Source: Legionellaceae bacterium (GTDB lineage: Bacteria; Pseudomonadota; Gammaproteobacteria; Legionellales; Legionellaceae). Taken from it: DNA of 50,388 bases. Of the stretch, positions 27,686 to 36,828 are shown piece after piece. Position 1 is the first letter of the stretch; every line of letters starts with the position of its first letter. The stretch is from the NCBI GenBank assembly GCA_947474165.1, contig CANJHO010000006.1, positions 1 through 50,388 of the forward strand, in the 5' to 3' direction. The position numbers were made by a program, and so were the translations under genes. Under the pieces are notes generated by a model. That model saw only the letters and a list, made by a program, of their open reading frames with translations. It made no database searches and was not told the DNA's origin.

Positions 27686-28954
27686 ATGAAAAAAAATTAT
27701 ACGGGTGTTATCACACGATTTTTGCGTCAGGATGAACGTCTTATCTTATCAGAAGAGCATGAGATGCCGTTCGTTATTGAGGCGGATGGGTCATCCGATA
27801 TCAACTTTTTACAACAATTCCTTGCTGATCATTCAGAACAGCTGATCGATGATTTGTCAAAATATGGGGCTGTTTTATTAAGGGGTTTTGATATTGGCTC
27901 AGATGAGGCCTTTGAAAAAATGATTTTGAGCATTAAAGGGTTTCGAGGGATCAGTGATGCGTTTATGTCAGAAGAGGGTCGTATTCATGTTAGCGGTTTA
28001 AAATATGCTTTAGATACGAATGCAGTTTATAAAACAGGTGGAACGCTATATTTGGGTGGGTTTCACACGGAAAATTATTATACCCCTGATGTGCCGGGAT
28101 ACATTTGTTTTTTTTGTGTTAAGCCATCGCTGCTTGGGGGTGAAACAGGGCTTGTGAACACGGAAAAGTTATATGAAGGCCTCAATGATAACCTGAAGAA
28201 AAAACTAGAAAAAAATAATTTTTTTGTGACCCAATGGTTGGTTTCAGATGTGGTCGAAAGATATAAAATTTCGGTGGAAGCCGTAGAGAAAATATGCAAG
28301 CATTTTGATCTTCCGATGGTAGGTCGGGGTAGCGATCAATTAATTCTGATGTATAAGCCGGCGGTGCTTGAGCACCCGAAGACCAAAAAAAAGTCCTTGC
28401 AGATTAATTTATTTGAGTTGCCCAGCCTAAATCCTGAAATAAGAGCCTGTTTCATGGATGATTATCAGGGAAAAACCTGGTTTTGGCATCGATTGATTTG
28501 GAAGTTACCGGCTTGGGTTTTAAAGGTTGTCGAGCGCATTTATATGATGTGTGCCTCATTTTTTTATTCGCCTAAAGAGGCTTTGAAAATCCTTCTATCA
28601 AAAATTCACATGCGTAAAGCCTCACATAAAAAAAAGCAAAAGCCTTCCCATGATAAGGAGAAAGTCGGGCATTGTTTTAATGAAACGGAAATTAAAGAGC
28701 TCGCTACATTGATAAGAAAATTTTATTCATCTTGTTTGTGGCTGAGTGGCGATATTTTACTGGTGGATAATAAGAAAGTCATGCATGCAGGCATGCCAGG
28801 TTCTGGACCTAGATGCATCAGGGCGATGATTTGTAATCCCATCGACATGAAATATTCATCTCTTGAGTCAGGATACATTGAAAGTCAGGAGCGCAGCATT
28901 GAAACGGTGGGGTTTTATATGGCGGCGGGTGTGTTCGATTCAGAGGGATCCTGA
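27686..28954 (+). CDS. TauD/TfdA-like Fe(II)/2-oxoglutarate-dependent oxygenase
   Basis: 422 residues. The iron site H-x-E...H is visible as His127 and Glu129 in GGFHTENYYTPD and His367 in NKKVMHAGMPG; Arg376 or Arg379 would bind 2-oxoglutarate. The N-terminal YGAVLLRGFDI is the usual TauD strand. Between the two halves (about 230-330) lies a long insertion with tryptophans, aromatic helices and a Lys-rich KKKQKPSHDKEK stretch. It is longer than sulfonate dioxygenases (about 280 residues) and closer to clavaminate synthase-like and SyrP-like enzymes. Substrate unknown. Confidence 0.75.
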   Translation: MKKNYTGVITRFLRQDERLILSEEHEMPFVIEADGSSDINFLQQFLADHSEQLIDDLSKYGAVLLRGFDIGSDEAFEKMILSIKGFRGISDAFMSEEGRIHVSGLKYALDTNAVYKTGGTLYLGGFHTENYYTPDVPGYICFFCVKPSLLGGETGLVNTEKLYEGLNDNLKKKLEKNNFFVTQWLVSDVVERYKISVEAVEKICKHFDLPMVGRGSDQLILMYKPAVLEHPKTKKKSLQINLFELPSLNPEIRACFMDDYQGKTWFWHRLIWKLPAWVLKVVERIYMMCASFFYSPKEALKILLSKIHMRKASHKKKQKPSHDKEKVGHCFNETEIKELATLIRKFYSSCLWLSGDILLVDNKKVMHAGMPGSGPRCIRAMICNPIDMKYSSLESGYIESQERSIETVGFYMAAGVFDSEGS

Positions 28955-29000
28955 CCTTGGATTATGTTATGCTAGAGCACTCTTAAGTACAGGAGTGAAA

Positions 29001-31034
29001 ATGTTTGATATCGCTTTACCCGAATTTTCTAAGATTGACATTGAACCCTATGCAGCAAAGCTAGATGACTTATTGCAAGCCAATTTGCAGCAGGTAAAGG
29101 TTTTGTTAACCCATAAAACCCCGCATACGTGGGATAGTCTAATGCAGCCATTAGAGGACATGGATGATGCCATTGAGCGATTTTGGTCTCCCTTTGCTCA
29201 TTTGCATGCGGTCGTGAATTCACCTGCATTGCGACTTTGTTATCAAGCATGTCTACCTAAACTATCGGCCTATGAGTCAGCATTAGGCCACAATGAAGCA
29301 TTGTATTATGCCATTGACGGCTTGGATAAACAGGGATTAGATAACATTCAACTTAAAATAATCGATGATGCTTTGCGTGATTTTAAATTATCGGGGGTGG
29401 CTTTATCGATTGAAAATAAGCACCGATTTGAAGCGATTCAGGCGCGTTTATCCGCCTTATCTAATCAGTATGAAAATAACGTCTTGGATGCCTCCCAGGC
29501 CTATCAGTTGCACATTCTCGATGAGGGCCGTTTAACGGGCCTACCCGAACATGCATTAGATAGTGCACGTGCCTTGGCTAAAGCAAGCGAATTAGAGGGT
29601 TGGGTTTTTAATCTTGAAATCCCTTGTTATATTGCGATGGTCACTTATGCGGATGACAGGGCTTTGCGTGAAGAAATATATAAGGCTTATGTGACGCGTG
29701 CCTCTGATGAAGGCCCATCGGCTGGCAAATTTGATAATACGGCCTTGATGGATGAGATGCTCGCATTACGCCATGAAAAAGCAAATTTGCTTGGGTTTCT
29801 AAATTATGCCGAATTATCCCTTGCAACCAAGATGGCTGATTCTACAGAACAAGTCGTTCAATTTTTGTTGGATTTAGCCCATCGCGCACATCCACAAGCT
29901 CAATCAGAATTTGATAGCTTAACAAATTTTGCCAAAGATGTGCATGGTATTTTGCAAGTAGAACCTTGGGATATTGCTTATTTGTCTGAGAAGAAAATGC
30001 AGACACGCTATGCGATATCGCAGGAAGAATTAAGACCATTTTTTCCCTTACCCAAGGTGATGAGTGGATTGTTTACTATCATTAATAAACTGTATGGCAT
30101 GACCTTAGAGCCGGTTCGTGAGATTGATCAATGGCATCCAGATGTGGCCTGTTATCGTATTAAAGATGCTGAAAACAAAGTGCGTGGTTATATTTATACC
30201 GATCTCTTTGCGCGTCAAAATAAACGTGGCGGTGCTTGGATGGACTCTTGTCAAAGTCGGCGTCGAATCGCAGGTGGTGGCATTCAGTTGCCGATTGCAA
30301 CATTGACTTGTAATTTTGCCAAATCTGCGGCGAATAAACCCCCGATTTTATCCCATGATGAAGTACTCACCTTATTTCATGAATTTGGCCATTGCTTACA
30401 TCATGTGTTGACTCAGGTCGACTATTTAGATGTGTCTGGTATTCATGGGGTTGAATGGGATGCGGTTGAGTTGCCGAGTCAATTTTTTGAAAATTGGTGC
30501 TGGGAAAAAGAGGCTTTACAGCTTTTGACGGCCCATGTGGATACGGGTCAATCTTTACCAGATGACTTATTTAATAAAATGTTGGCTGCAAAGAATTTTC
30601 AATCAGCGATGGTGATGATGCGGCAATTGGAATTTTCTCTGTTTGATTTTCGTATCCATCAGCAATATCAATCAAAAAAACCCGGTTTTATTGCTTCAGT
30701 TCTTGCAGCGGTGCGTAAAGAAACCACGGTTGTTCCGATAGCACCCTACAATCGTTTTCAGCACAGTTTTAGTCATATTTTTGGCGGAGGTTATGCGGCA
30801 GGGTATTATAGTTATAAATGGGCTGAGGTGTTGTCTAGCGATGCATTTTCTCGTTTTGAGGAGGAGGGTGTTTTTAATGCTGAAACAGGACGAGATTTTC
30901 TGCATCAAATTTTAGAAGTAGGGGGGGCAAAGCGGGCGGCTCTGGCTTTCAAAAATTTTAGGGGGAGGGCTGCAAGCATCGATGCCCTATTGAAACACAA
31001 TGGCATTGAATCGGGTTATGGAGCGAAAGAATGA
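29001..31034 (+). CDS. prlC: Oligopeptidase A (M3 family metallopeptidase)
   Basis: 677 residues from the ATG at 29001, which has AGGAGTG directly upstream; longer readings enter the upstream oxygenase gene. Zinc site HEFGH in LFHEFGHCLHH (about residue 460), with the downstream Glu in GVEWDAVELPSQFFENW. It is a cytosolic peptidase that degrades signal peptides and short peptides. Its stop overlaps the start of the peroxidase gene (ATGA). Confidence 0.95.
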   Translation: MFDIALPEFSKIDIEPYAAKLDDLLQANLQQVKVLLTHKTPHTWDSLMQPLEDMDDAIERFWSPFAHLHAVVNSPALRLCYQACLPKLSAYESALGHNEALYYAIDGLDKQGLDNIQLKIIDDALRDFKLSGVALSIENKHRFEAIQARLSALSNQYENNVLDASQAYQLHILDEGRLTGLPEHALDSARALAKASELEGWVFNLEIPCYIAMVTYADDRALREEIYKAYVTRASDEGPSAGKFDNTALMDEMLALRHEKANLLGFLNYAELSLATKMADSTEQVVQFLLDLAHRAHPQAQSEFDSLTNFAKDVHGILQVEPWDIAYLSEKKMQTRYAISQEELRPFFPLPKVMSGLFTIINKLYGMTLEPVREIDQWHPDVACYRIKDAENKVRGYIYTDLFARQNKRGGAWMDSCQSRRRIAGGGIQLPIATLTCNFAKSAANKPPILSHDEVLTLFHEFGHCLHHVLTQVDYLDVSGIHGVEWDAVELPSQFFENWCWEKEALQLLTAHVDTGQSLPDDLFNKMLAAKNFQSAMVMMRQLEFSLFDFRIHQQYQSKKPGFIASVLAAVRKETTVVPIAPYNRFQHSFSHIFGGGYAAGYYSYKWAEVLSSDAFSRFEEEGVFNAETGRDFLHQILEVGGAKRAALAFKNFRGRAASIDALLKHNGIESGYGAKE

Positions 31035-31561
31035 TAACCGCATCGAGTGATAAAAATAATGTAAACTTGTCACTGTATGACATCCCTCTCAAGACCATTG
31101 ATGGCCAATCCACAACGCTCAAGCCTTATCAAGGGTGTGTGATGTTGATCGTTAATGTTGCGAGCCGCTGTGGGTTTACATCCCAATATACGGAACTAGA
31201 AGCCATGTATCGCGACTATCAAACCCGTGGATTTGTTGTATTGGGCTTTCCTTGTGATCAATTTAGGCATCAAGAGCCTGGTAGCAACGATGAAATTAAA
31301 TTATTTGCCGAAAGTTGCTATCGAATTACTTTCCCGTTGTTTTCTAAAATTAAGGTTAAAGGCTCTGAACAGGCCCCACTTTATACCTATTTATATCAAC
31401 AGCTGGAAAAACGGCCCTTAAAATTCATCCCATGGAATTTCACTAAAATTTTAGTAGATGCAGAGGGTCATGTATTACGGCAATATTTACCCATTACCTC
31501 TTTGAAAACCATTCGAAAAGCTGTAGAAACCTTACTACCTCAAGAGATAACATCGGTTTAA
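31031..31561 (+). CDS. Glutathione peroxidase-family thiol peroxidase
   Basis: 176 residues. The peroxidatic Cys is in VASRCGFTSQYTELE, followed by the GFPCDQF motif with a second Cys and the WNFTKILVD triad segment. It is a cysteine (not selenocysteine) form, which usually uses thioredoxin as reductant. Translationally coupled to prlC by ATGA overlap. Confidence 0.92.
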   Translation: MITASSDKNNVNLSLYDIPLKTIDGQSTTLKPYQGCVMLIVNVASRCGFTSQYTELEAMYRDYQTRGFVVLGFPCDQFRHQEPGSNDEIKLFAESCYRITFPLFSKIKVKGSEQAPLYTYLYQQLEKRPLKFIPWNFTKILVDAEGHVLRQYLPITSLKTIRKAVETLLPQEITSV

Positions 31562-31597
31562 TTTCAATAATATTTCTATTTCCCCTTCATTTTATGC

Positions 31598-31603
31598 TAT
31601 AAT
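31598..31603 (+). promoter_or_regulatory. -10 element of ssrA
   Basis: A consensus TATAAT 16 bp before the mature 5' end of tmRNA. A -35 is not evident; the upstream 20 bp are AT- and CT-rich. Confidence 0.5.
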
Positions 31604-31619
31604 TAAAGTGTACATATAG

Positions 31620-32015
31620 GGGGGCGACCTGGCTTCGACGTGGGTTGCGAAACTAGAGGTGCATGCCGAGAATGAGAACTCTCGTAAAAAAGACTCAACT
31701 AAACACAAATGCAAACGATAAAAACTTTGCTGGTGAAGCTATCGCAGCGTAAGCTCCAATAGTTAACCGCACCGTGCGCTGCCTTAAAACCAGCGCCCCG
31801 TTGACCGAGCCTGCTTATCGGTATCGAATCAACGGTCATAGAAGATAAGCTAGCGACTTTATTCGTCCCGCATCAAGTCGCAAAACTCAGGGAATCGCTG
31901 TATATCATCCTGCCAGTCGGAGGGTCTACGGTTAAACTCAAATGACCAGGCTATGCATGTAGAGCTGACAGCAGAGGATTTGCGGACGCGGGTTCGATTC
32001 CCGCCGCCTCCACCA
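31620..32015 (+). ncRNA. ssrA: tmRNA
   Basis: The 5' GGGGGCG pairs with the 3' CGCCTCC before ACCA to form the acceptor stem. The T-arm GGTTCGATTC is close to the 3' end. The tag reading frame is at 31711-31752 and encodes ANDKNFAGEAIAA then stop. It rescues stalled ribosomes. The last 28 bases (31988-32015) recur at 35616 and 46514, so this gene is the attachment site for the accessory modules that follow. The gene itself remains intact. Confidence 0.96.
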
Positions 32016-32212
32016 ACTTGTTGATTTATAAAGACTTTTTAATTAATCAGCACCCGCTCATTATTGCCTTCCTGAAATAGACATCTATGCATGACTATCT
32101 GTTTATATTAAATAATCATAGATTTATAGTATACCTAATATTGTTTTTTATGGTGGTTTATTGTCTTCAAAATGCTCCCTTCGTTGCTTGGCTTGGCTTG
32201 GCTTGGCTTGGT
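32016..32212. other. Diverged left arm of module A, with a GCTTG pentamer repeat
   Basis: No gene. The stretch TTTATTG-CTTCAAAATGCTCCC near 32153-32178 resembles the arm segment TTTATTGCCTGCAAAATGCCCC at about 47631 and the arms at 35730 and 46630. Five GCTTG units run in tandem at 32186-32210. Confidence 0.4.
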
Positions 32213-32513
32213 GTGTAAGTAAAGAGCTTACAAAGTCGCCTCAAATTTAATAAGTCGTATTGATTTCCAAATTCCAAATTCCAAATTGGAAATTAGATGG
32301 GCTATAATCTTAAAAAACAGATCGGGGTATCCCATGCTTAAAGGGCAAGACATAGCTCTACTTATCAAGTTATTACTAAAACAAAAGGCTAAAGAAAAAA
32401 TTGAATTTAAAAACATCGCGTATGAACCTTATATTAGCCAATCTGACAATGAGGCCTGCCTAACGAGGGGCAGCAAACAACGTAAGAAAGATGCTGCTCT
32501 ACTCTCTCAGTAA
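32213..32513 (+). pseudogene. Truncated copy of the winged-helix regulator (promoter and N-terminus)
   Basis: Homologous to 39366-39620. It contains a shorter version of the TTTCCAA inverted repeat (32264-32292), TATAAT at 32303-32308 and the start at 32334 (MLKGQDIALLIKLLLKQKAK...). Similarity stops after YISQS near 32443. The remaining ~23 codons are unrelated, so the DNA-binding domain is cut short. Confidence 0.7.
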
Positions 32514-32580
32514 AACATTTAAAAGGTTCTATTAAAAAACAATTGATTTGACCTTTAAACCAGCGTAATCTTATCGGAGG

Positions 32581-32637
32581 TTATCAGAGATTTCTTCTGT
32601 TTAATGAGTTATATTATTAATTATCAATAGGTTATAT
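32581..32637 (+). repeat. Repeated leader element, copy 1 (before the AlbA_2 gene)
   Basis: TTATCAGAGAT (32581-32591) and ATCAATAGGTTATAT (32623-32637). The same pair occurs before the serine hydrolase gene (34144-34200) and, slightly changed, before its truncated duplicate (49369-49425). The role is unknown. Confidence 0.5.
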
Positions 32638-32640
32638 TAA

Positions 32641-34074
32641 GTGTTAAATGATGAGGTGTTTTGGGTCGAGCTTATAAATGAGGCTTTGTTAAGTAAAGCC
32701 GAGTATAATTTTTTAGATTTTAAATTTAAATTGTCAGAAAATAATGAGCGTATTAAGGAGCACATTAATGCATTTGGTAATCTGGAGCGTGGTGGATGTT
32801 TGGTATTTGGTGTAGATAATTTTGTTCCCAAAGGTACCGAAGAAGATAGAGATAGAATTATTCAGAAGATAACCAGTATTGCAAATCAAAGCCAAGAGCC
32901 TAGCTTACAGATACATGCTTTTCCGATACATATTGATAACACAAATTTATTGTGTATCCACATATTACCTAGTAAATCAAAGCCAGTCTTTATCAAAGAT
33001 CGCTCCCCACTTGGTGGCAAGGCATGTTTTAAACGCACAGGCTCTTCAACTATCGCAATGTCCGTACAAGAAATTAAAGATTTATTGGTCAGTTATCAAG
33101 AGGTTTATTTTGATGAGTCACCAGTTAAAAATACAAGCATCAGTGAGTTAGACTTTAATCAAATGAGTAATTTACTGCCCAAATTGAGCCAACATAATAT
33201 AAAAGCAGAGCAAAATACGGCTGTTTTGTTAGATACTCGAGTTCTAGTCGGTGTTAAACCGCATTTAGAAGTATCCGGTGCGGGATGGCTCTGTTTTGCT
33301 ATAGATCCCCAACAAAAAAGAGAGTTTCGTAATAGTTATATTGAGTTTCAGATTTTCAAAGGCAATGCTCGTGATAATCCAATTAGGAAATATGAAATAA
33401 AAGGGAATTTACCTAACCAAATTGAGCAAAGCATACAGCTTTTAAAGCAATATATTTGGCTTGTGCCTACTATAGAGGGAATTAAACGCACGGACATTCC
33501 TGCTTACCCAGATGTTGTTTTAAGGGAGGTAATCACAAATAGTATTGTACATCGTGATTATAGAAAAATGCATCATCCCGTCAAGATAGCAATGTTTGAT
33601 AATCGAATTGAAATAGAAAACCCGGGTGGGCTTATGCCGGGATTAACGATTTATAATTTAATTCATAGACGAGACTGGCGCAATCCTTTGTTAGCTGAGC
33701 TAATGAAGAAATTTGGGTTTGGCGATATGGACGGACAAGGAATAGATCGGCTGTATGCTGCAACTCTGAGCATTAAGGTGCCTCCCCCTATTTTCATTGA
33801 TCACGACAATTCCTTTACTATTATTCTCTCGGCACCGAAATCTTTTGAAAAGTTCAGCCCAGAAGAAAAAAGGTTGATGATTATTATAATGGTTATTATG
33901 CATGAATACATTGATAATAAAAATGTAAGGAATTGTTTTAGTATCTCTACCGAAAAGGCGAGCACCTTAATTAAATCATTGGTGGCTGATAACGTTCTAC
34001 AACCTGGTGGTACCAGTAGGAAGTATGCAAAATATATATTAACAGACCATTATAGAGAAAAAGTGTTTGGTTGA
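32641..34074 (+). CDS. AlbA_2 (Schlafen-like) and GHKL-type ATP-binding protein
   Basis: 477 residues from a GTG start. Residues ~15-150 form an AlbA_2 domain: the E-x-x-x-x-DFKF entry, NAFGNLERGGCLVFGVDN core, and GGKACFKRTGSSTIAMS. Residues ~290-400 match the C-terminal ATP-binding region of these proteins: VVLREVITNSIVHRDYR with the N-box-like Asn, IENPGGLMPGLTI, and FGFGDMDGQGIDRL. The last ~70 residues are winged-helix-like. Proteins of this architecture are annotated as transcriptional regulators and occur often in mobile elements and near defence genes. There is no clear ribosome site, so the start is provisional. Confidence 0.85.
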   Translation: MLNDEVFWVELINEALLSKAEYNFLDFKFKLSENNERIKEHINAFGNLERGGCLVFGVDNFVPKGTEEDRDRIIQKITSIANQSQEPSLQIHAFPIHIDNTNLLCIHILPSKSKPVFIKDRSPLGGKACFKRTGSSTIAMSVQEIKDLLVSYQEVYFDESPVKNTSISELDFNQMSNLLPKLSQHNIKAEQNTAVLLDTRVLVGVKPHLEVSGAGWLCFAIDPQQKREFRNSYIEFQIFKGNARDNPIRKYEIKGNLPNQIEQSIQLLKQYIWLVPTIEGIKRTDIPAYPDVVLREVITNSIVHRDYRKMHHPVKIAMFDNRIEIENPGGLMPGLTIYNLIHRRDWRNPLLAELMKKFGFGDMDGQGIDRLYAATLSIKVPPPIFIDHDNSFTIILSAPKSFEKFSPEEKRLMIIIMVIMHEYIDNKNVRNCFSISTEKASTLIKSLVADNVLQPGGTSRKYAKYILTDHYREKVFG

Positions 34075-34143
34075 AGATTAGCAAAGTGGGTGTTGTTTAA
34101 TATGATTCACTTTATTATATAATAGAGCGCGTTTTATCAGAGC

Positions 34144-34200
34144 TTATCAGAGATGAGTGGCAGGGGCATTACTATTTTGTTTATCATCAATAGGTTATAT
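34144..34200 (+). repeat. Repeated leader element, copy 2
   Basis: TTATCAGAGAT at 34144-34154 and ATCAATAGGTTATAT at 34186-34200, part of a ~210-bp leader (34080-34290) that is duplicated at 49309-49546. Confidence 0.5.
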
Positions 34201-34290
34201 CTTGTTCGTGTAACTCGATTCACTTCCGCAGACCTGGAGTGGGCTGTAAATATTATTGAGCTTATTGTGGGTAATTGATGGGGTATCAGA

Positions 34291-35451
34291 ATGCGGCAAA
34301 GTAAATTGATAAAAGTTTTCCTAACGGTTGGAGTGTCTATTGCATTTTTTACTAACTGCGTCGCAGGAAAAAATGATACCTCTGTTATTAATCATGAATT
34401 GATTGTTGCTATGACAGCATATCGAGTGCCTGTTGTTGGGTATGCAATTATTAAAGATTATAAAATTGTCGCTGTTAAAACCTTATCCATCGATCCAAAA
34501 TTACAAGTTTCTAATAACTCACTTTTTCAAGCCGCTTCTATTAGCAAAAGTATGAGTGCTTACGGGGCTCTTAAATTAGTTTCGCAAGGTAAACTGAGCC
34601 TTGACGAGTCTGTAAATGATCAATTAACAACATGGAAAATCCCTGAAAATAAGTATAATAAAAATAATCCTGTGACGTTACGACAACTGTTAGATATGAC
34701 ATCTGGATTATCTGTGTCTGGGTTCCCAGGTCATGCCCAGGGTAAGAAATTACCAACTCTTAAAGAAGTACTAGATGGGAAACCACCCGCTAATACTCCT
34801 CCTATACGAGTATTTTATAAACCAGGGGCACAATATTTTTATTCCGGCGGTGCTTTTCAAGTGCTAGAGAAACTTATAGAGGATTCAACTAAACAACTTT
34901 TTCAAAGCTGGATGGAAAATGAAATATTTAAACCATTAAATATGAACAATAGTGTTTTTCAATATCCATTAAATAAAAAACTAACAGCAGTTGCAGTGCC
35001 AGGATTTTTAAATGATGGAACTATGATAAAGGGCGGGTGGAATAATTATGCTATTGCAGGTGCTGGTGGTGCATGGTCAACGCCAACAGACATAGCAAAA
35101 TTTGCTATTAACATTTCAAATTCATATCTAGGTAAAGAAAATAAACTCATTTCAAAATCAGTTGCAACACAAATGCTTAGTCGACAAAAAAATACAGATT
35201 ATGGTCTTGGAGTAGTGATAAATGGCGCTGGTAGGACTTTAAACTTCAGAAAAGCGGGACACAATGCTGGTTATCATAATGAGATGCTTATGTTCCCAAA
35301 TAGTGGTGATGGTGTCGTCATCATGACAAACTCTGAAAATGGTGAATATATTATCAACTATATAGTTCCTCTAATTGCTCAGACATATCATTGGCCTTGT
35401 TATTTTCCATATTTTGATGAGCTCATGGTAATCCCTAAAAGTGCTTGTTAA
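34291..35451 (+). CDS. Secreted serine hydrolase of the class C beta-lactamase family
   Basis: 386 residues. An N-terminal signal (about 1-25) exports it. Serine-lysine motif S83-I-S-K86 in FQAASISKSMSA, Tyr motif YSGG around residue 188, and a KAGHNAGY motif near residue 328 in place of KTG. These are the three active-site motifs of the AmpC/PBP4/esterase family. It could be a D-amino acid peptidase, an esterase or a beta-lactamase-like enzyme; the HxG third motif favours an esterase or peptidase. GGGG precedes the ATG. It resembles the hydrolase carried on the Tn3 element at 44000 (shared FQAASISK and KIPENK segments). Confidence 0.88.
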   Translation: MRQSKLIKVFLTVGVSIAFFTNCVAGKNDTSVINHELIVAMTAYRVPVVGYAIIKDYKIVAVKTLSIDPKLQVSNNSLFQAASISKSMSAYGALKLVSQGKLSLDESVNDQLTTWKIPENKYNKNNPVTLRQLLDMTSGLSVSGFPGHAQGKKLPTLKEVLDGKPPANTPPIRVFYKPGAQYFYSGGAFQVLEKLIEDSTKQLFQSWMENEIFKPLNMNNSVFQYPLNKKLTAVAVPGFLNDGTMIKGGWNNYAIAGAGGAWSTPTDIAKFAINISNSYLGKENKLISKSVATQMLSRQKNTDYGLGVVINGAGRTLNFRKAGHNAGYHNEMLMFPNSGDGVVIMTNSENGEYIINYIVPLIAQTYHWPCYFPYFDELMVIPKSAC

Positions 35452-35481
35452 ACTTGAGGTCACAAATTGTGATCTCAAGTT
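35451..35481. repeat. 31-bp palindrome at the right end of module A
   Basis: 15-bp arms starting AACTTGAGGTCACAA around a single A; one G-T wobble. It begins at the hydrolase stop codon. A homologous palindrome lies at 46351-46381 with compensatory changes. No T-tract follows. Confidence 0.6.
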
Positions 35482-35615
35482 AGTAGGTAGTGAGAACACC
35501 AAGAATTGAATCAAGGGGGCAATTGCGCGGGGATTCTTAAATGCCCCATTGATGCCCCAAAATGACATGACCTTACATTCTGATTATATAAATCAAGTGG
35601 TTACAAAAAATTTCT

Positions 35616-35643
35616 GCGGGTTCGATTCCCGCCGCCTCCACCA
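35616..35643 (+). repeat. Second copy of the ssrA 3' end (attachment core)
   Basis: 28 bp identical to the tmRNA end (GCGGGTTCGATTCCCGCCGC then CTCCACCA). It is the junction between modules A and B and not a functional tRNA or tmRNA. Confidence 0.88.
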
Positions 35644-35802
35644 ATATTCAAGACCACAAAAGACTATCAAAGGCCACTAAAAACCGTTGATAATCATCAA
35701 GTTACAATCCATGAGGGGTTGTTTTTCATGGCCTTTCATTGTCCCCAGAATGCCCCAAAAAAGCCCCGGAATTTTAAAATAATGCCCCAGTGGTGCCCCA
35801 AA
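35644..35802. repeat. Conserved arm right of the second attachment core
   Basis: Four mismatches and no gaps against the arm beginning at 46542 over about 160 bp. It contains AGACCACAAA, AGACTATCAA, AGGCCACTAA and AAACCGTTGA as consecutive 10-bp units (35651-35690), and five (T/G)CCCC sites between about 35740 and 35800. These are likely binding sites for recombination proteins. No gene lies in 35452-35840. Confidence 0.7.
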
Positions 35803-35840
35803 TTAAAAATTAAAATTTATGCTAAATGGATTAAATTTGA

Positions 35841-36827
35841 ATGAACACTATGAGCCAAACAATCTTAAAATCAAATTTCTTTATTCTGACTGGCGGTCCA
35901 GGTTCTGGCAAAACATCCGTACTAATGGCATTAAAAAGGAGAGGGTTCTTAACAATGCCTGAGGTTGCCCGAGACATTATTAAAGAACAAGTGACTATTG
36001 GTGGGAATGCAATGCATACAGGGGATCGACAGGCATTCCTAGAAAAAATGTTAATGCACTCTCTTGATGACTATTTAAAAATACAACACGAAAGAACTGC
36101 CGCATTTTTTGATCGAGGGATCCCAGATTTGCATGGTTATGCAAAAACGTTTTGCAACATGGAGAATCAACAGGTAAACAATGCTGTCGAACGATACAGA
36201 TATTGCCAAACTGCTTTTATATTCCCTCCGTGGAAAGAAATTTACATTAATGATCATGAGCGGCAACAAGATTATAATGAAAGCATAGAAACGTATGCGG
36301 CACTTAAAGAGGCTTATGAACTTTGCGGATATCACTTAATTGAAATACCATTCCTATCAGTTGAAAATCGCGTTGACTTTATTTTAAGAACACTCACTCA
36401 AATTGTATTGTCAGATTTGCAGCAAGAAATTAACCAATGGCTTGGTTTTCATGAAAATACACCAAGGATCAACTATGGCCCTTGTGGCGTATTTTCCAAA
36501 ATGTTTTTTGATGCTTGGAATCATCGTTTTAAGTATAAAGTTCATATCGTATTTGTAATGATGAAATCCCATGAAGAGTGTTGGCATGTTGCTGTGCGCT
36601 TGCCTACAGGTGAACTTTATGATGGCGGGATTGGTCTTCATTTAGATAAAAGCTACAATAGCGACGAATATTTCATTGAAGATATGTTTGTGTATGATCA
36701 TGAGCGGTTAGAAAAGTGGTCTTATGGACTAGATAGAGAATACCCACAATTCTGCCCTGATTTTGATAAAAATAAATTGGCCTCTTTAATTAATCATCAG
36801 CTAGATCGTATAAATACTAAGGTTTAA
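35841..36827 (+). CDS. AAA-type NTPase fused to a papain-like (Cys-His-Asp) domain
   Basis: 328 residues. Residues ~11-190 are an AAA_28-type P-loop kinase domain: Walker A LTGGPGSGKTS (17-26), DRGIPD (91-96) as the second acidic motif, and an Arg-rich lid. Residues ~195-325 form a second domain with Cys215 in NYGPCGVFS, His249 in CWHVAVRLP and Asp261 in LYDGGIG. That order and spacing is like a papain-fold catalytic triad. The phosphate acceptor and any peptidase substrate are unknown. It is the first gene of module B, starts just past the conserved arm, and is one base from the next gene. Confidence 0.7.
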   Translation: MNTMSQTILKSNFFILTGGPGSGKTSVLMALKRRGFLTMPEVARDIIKEQVTIGGNAMHTGDRQAFLEKMLMHSLDDYLKIQHERTAAFFDRGIPDLHGYAKTFCNMENQQVNNAVERYRYCQTAFIFPPWKEIYINDHERQQDYNESIETYAALKEAYELCGYHLIEIPFLSVENRVDFILRTLTQIVLSDLQQEINQWLGFHENTPRINYGPCGVFSKMFFDAWNHRFKYKVHIVFVMMKSHEECWHVAVRLPTGELYDGGIGLHLDKSYNSDEYFIEDMFVYDHERLEKWSYGLDREYPQFCPDFDKNKLASLINHQLDRINTKV

Positions 36828-36828
36828 A

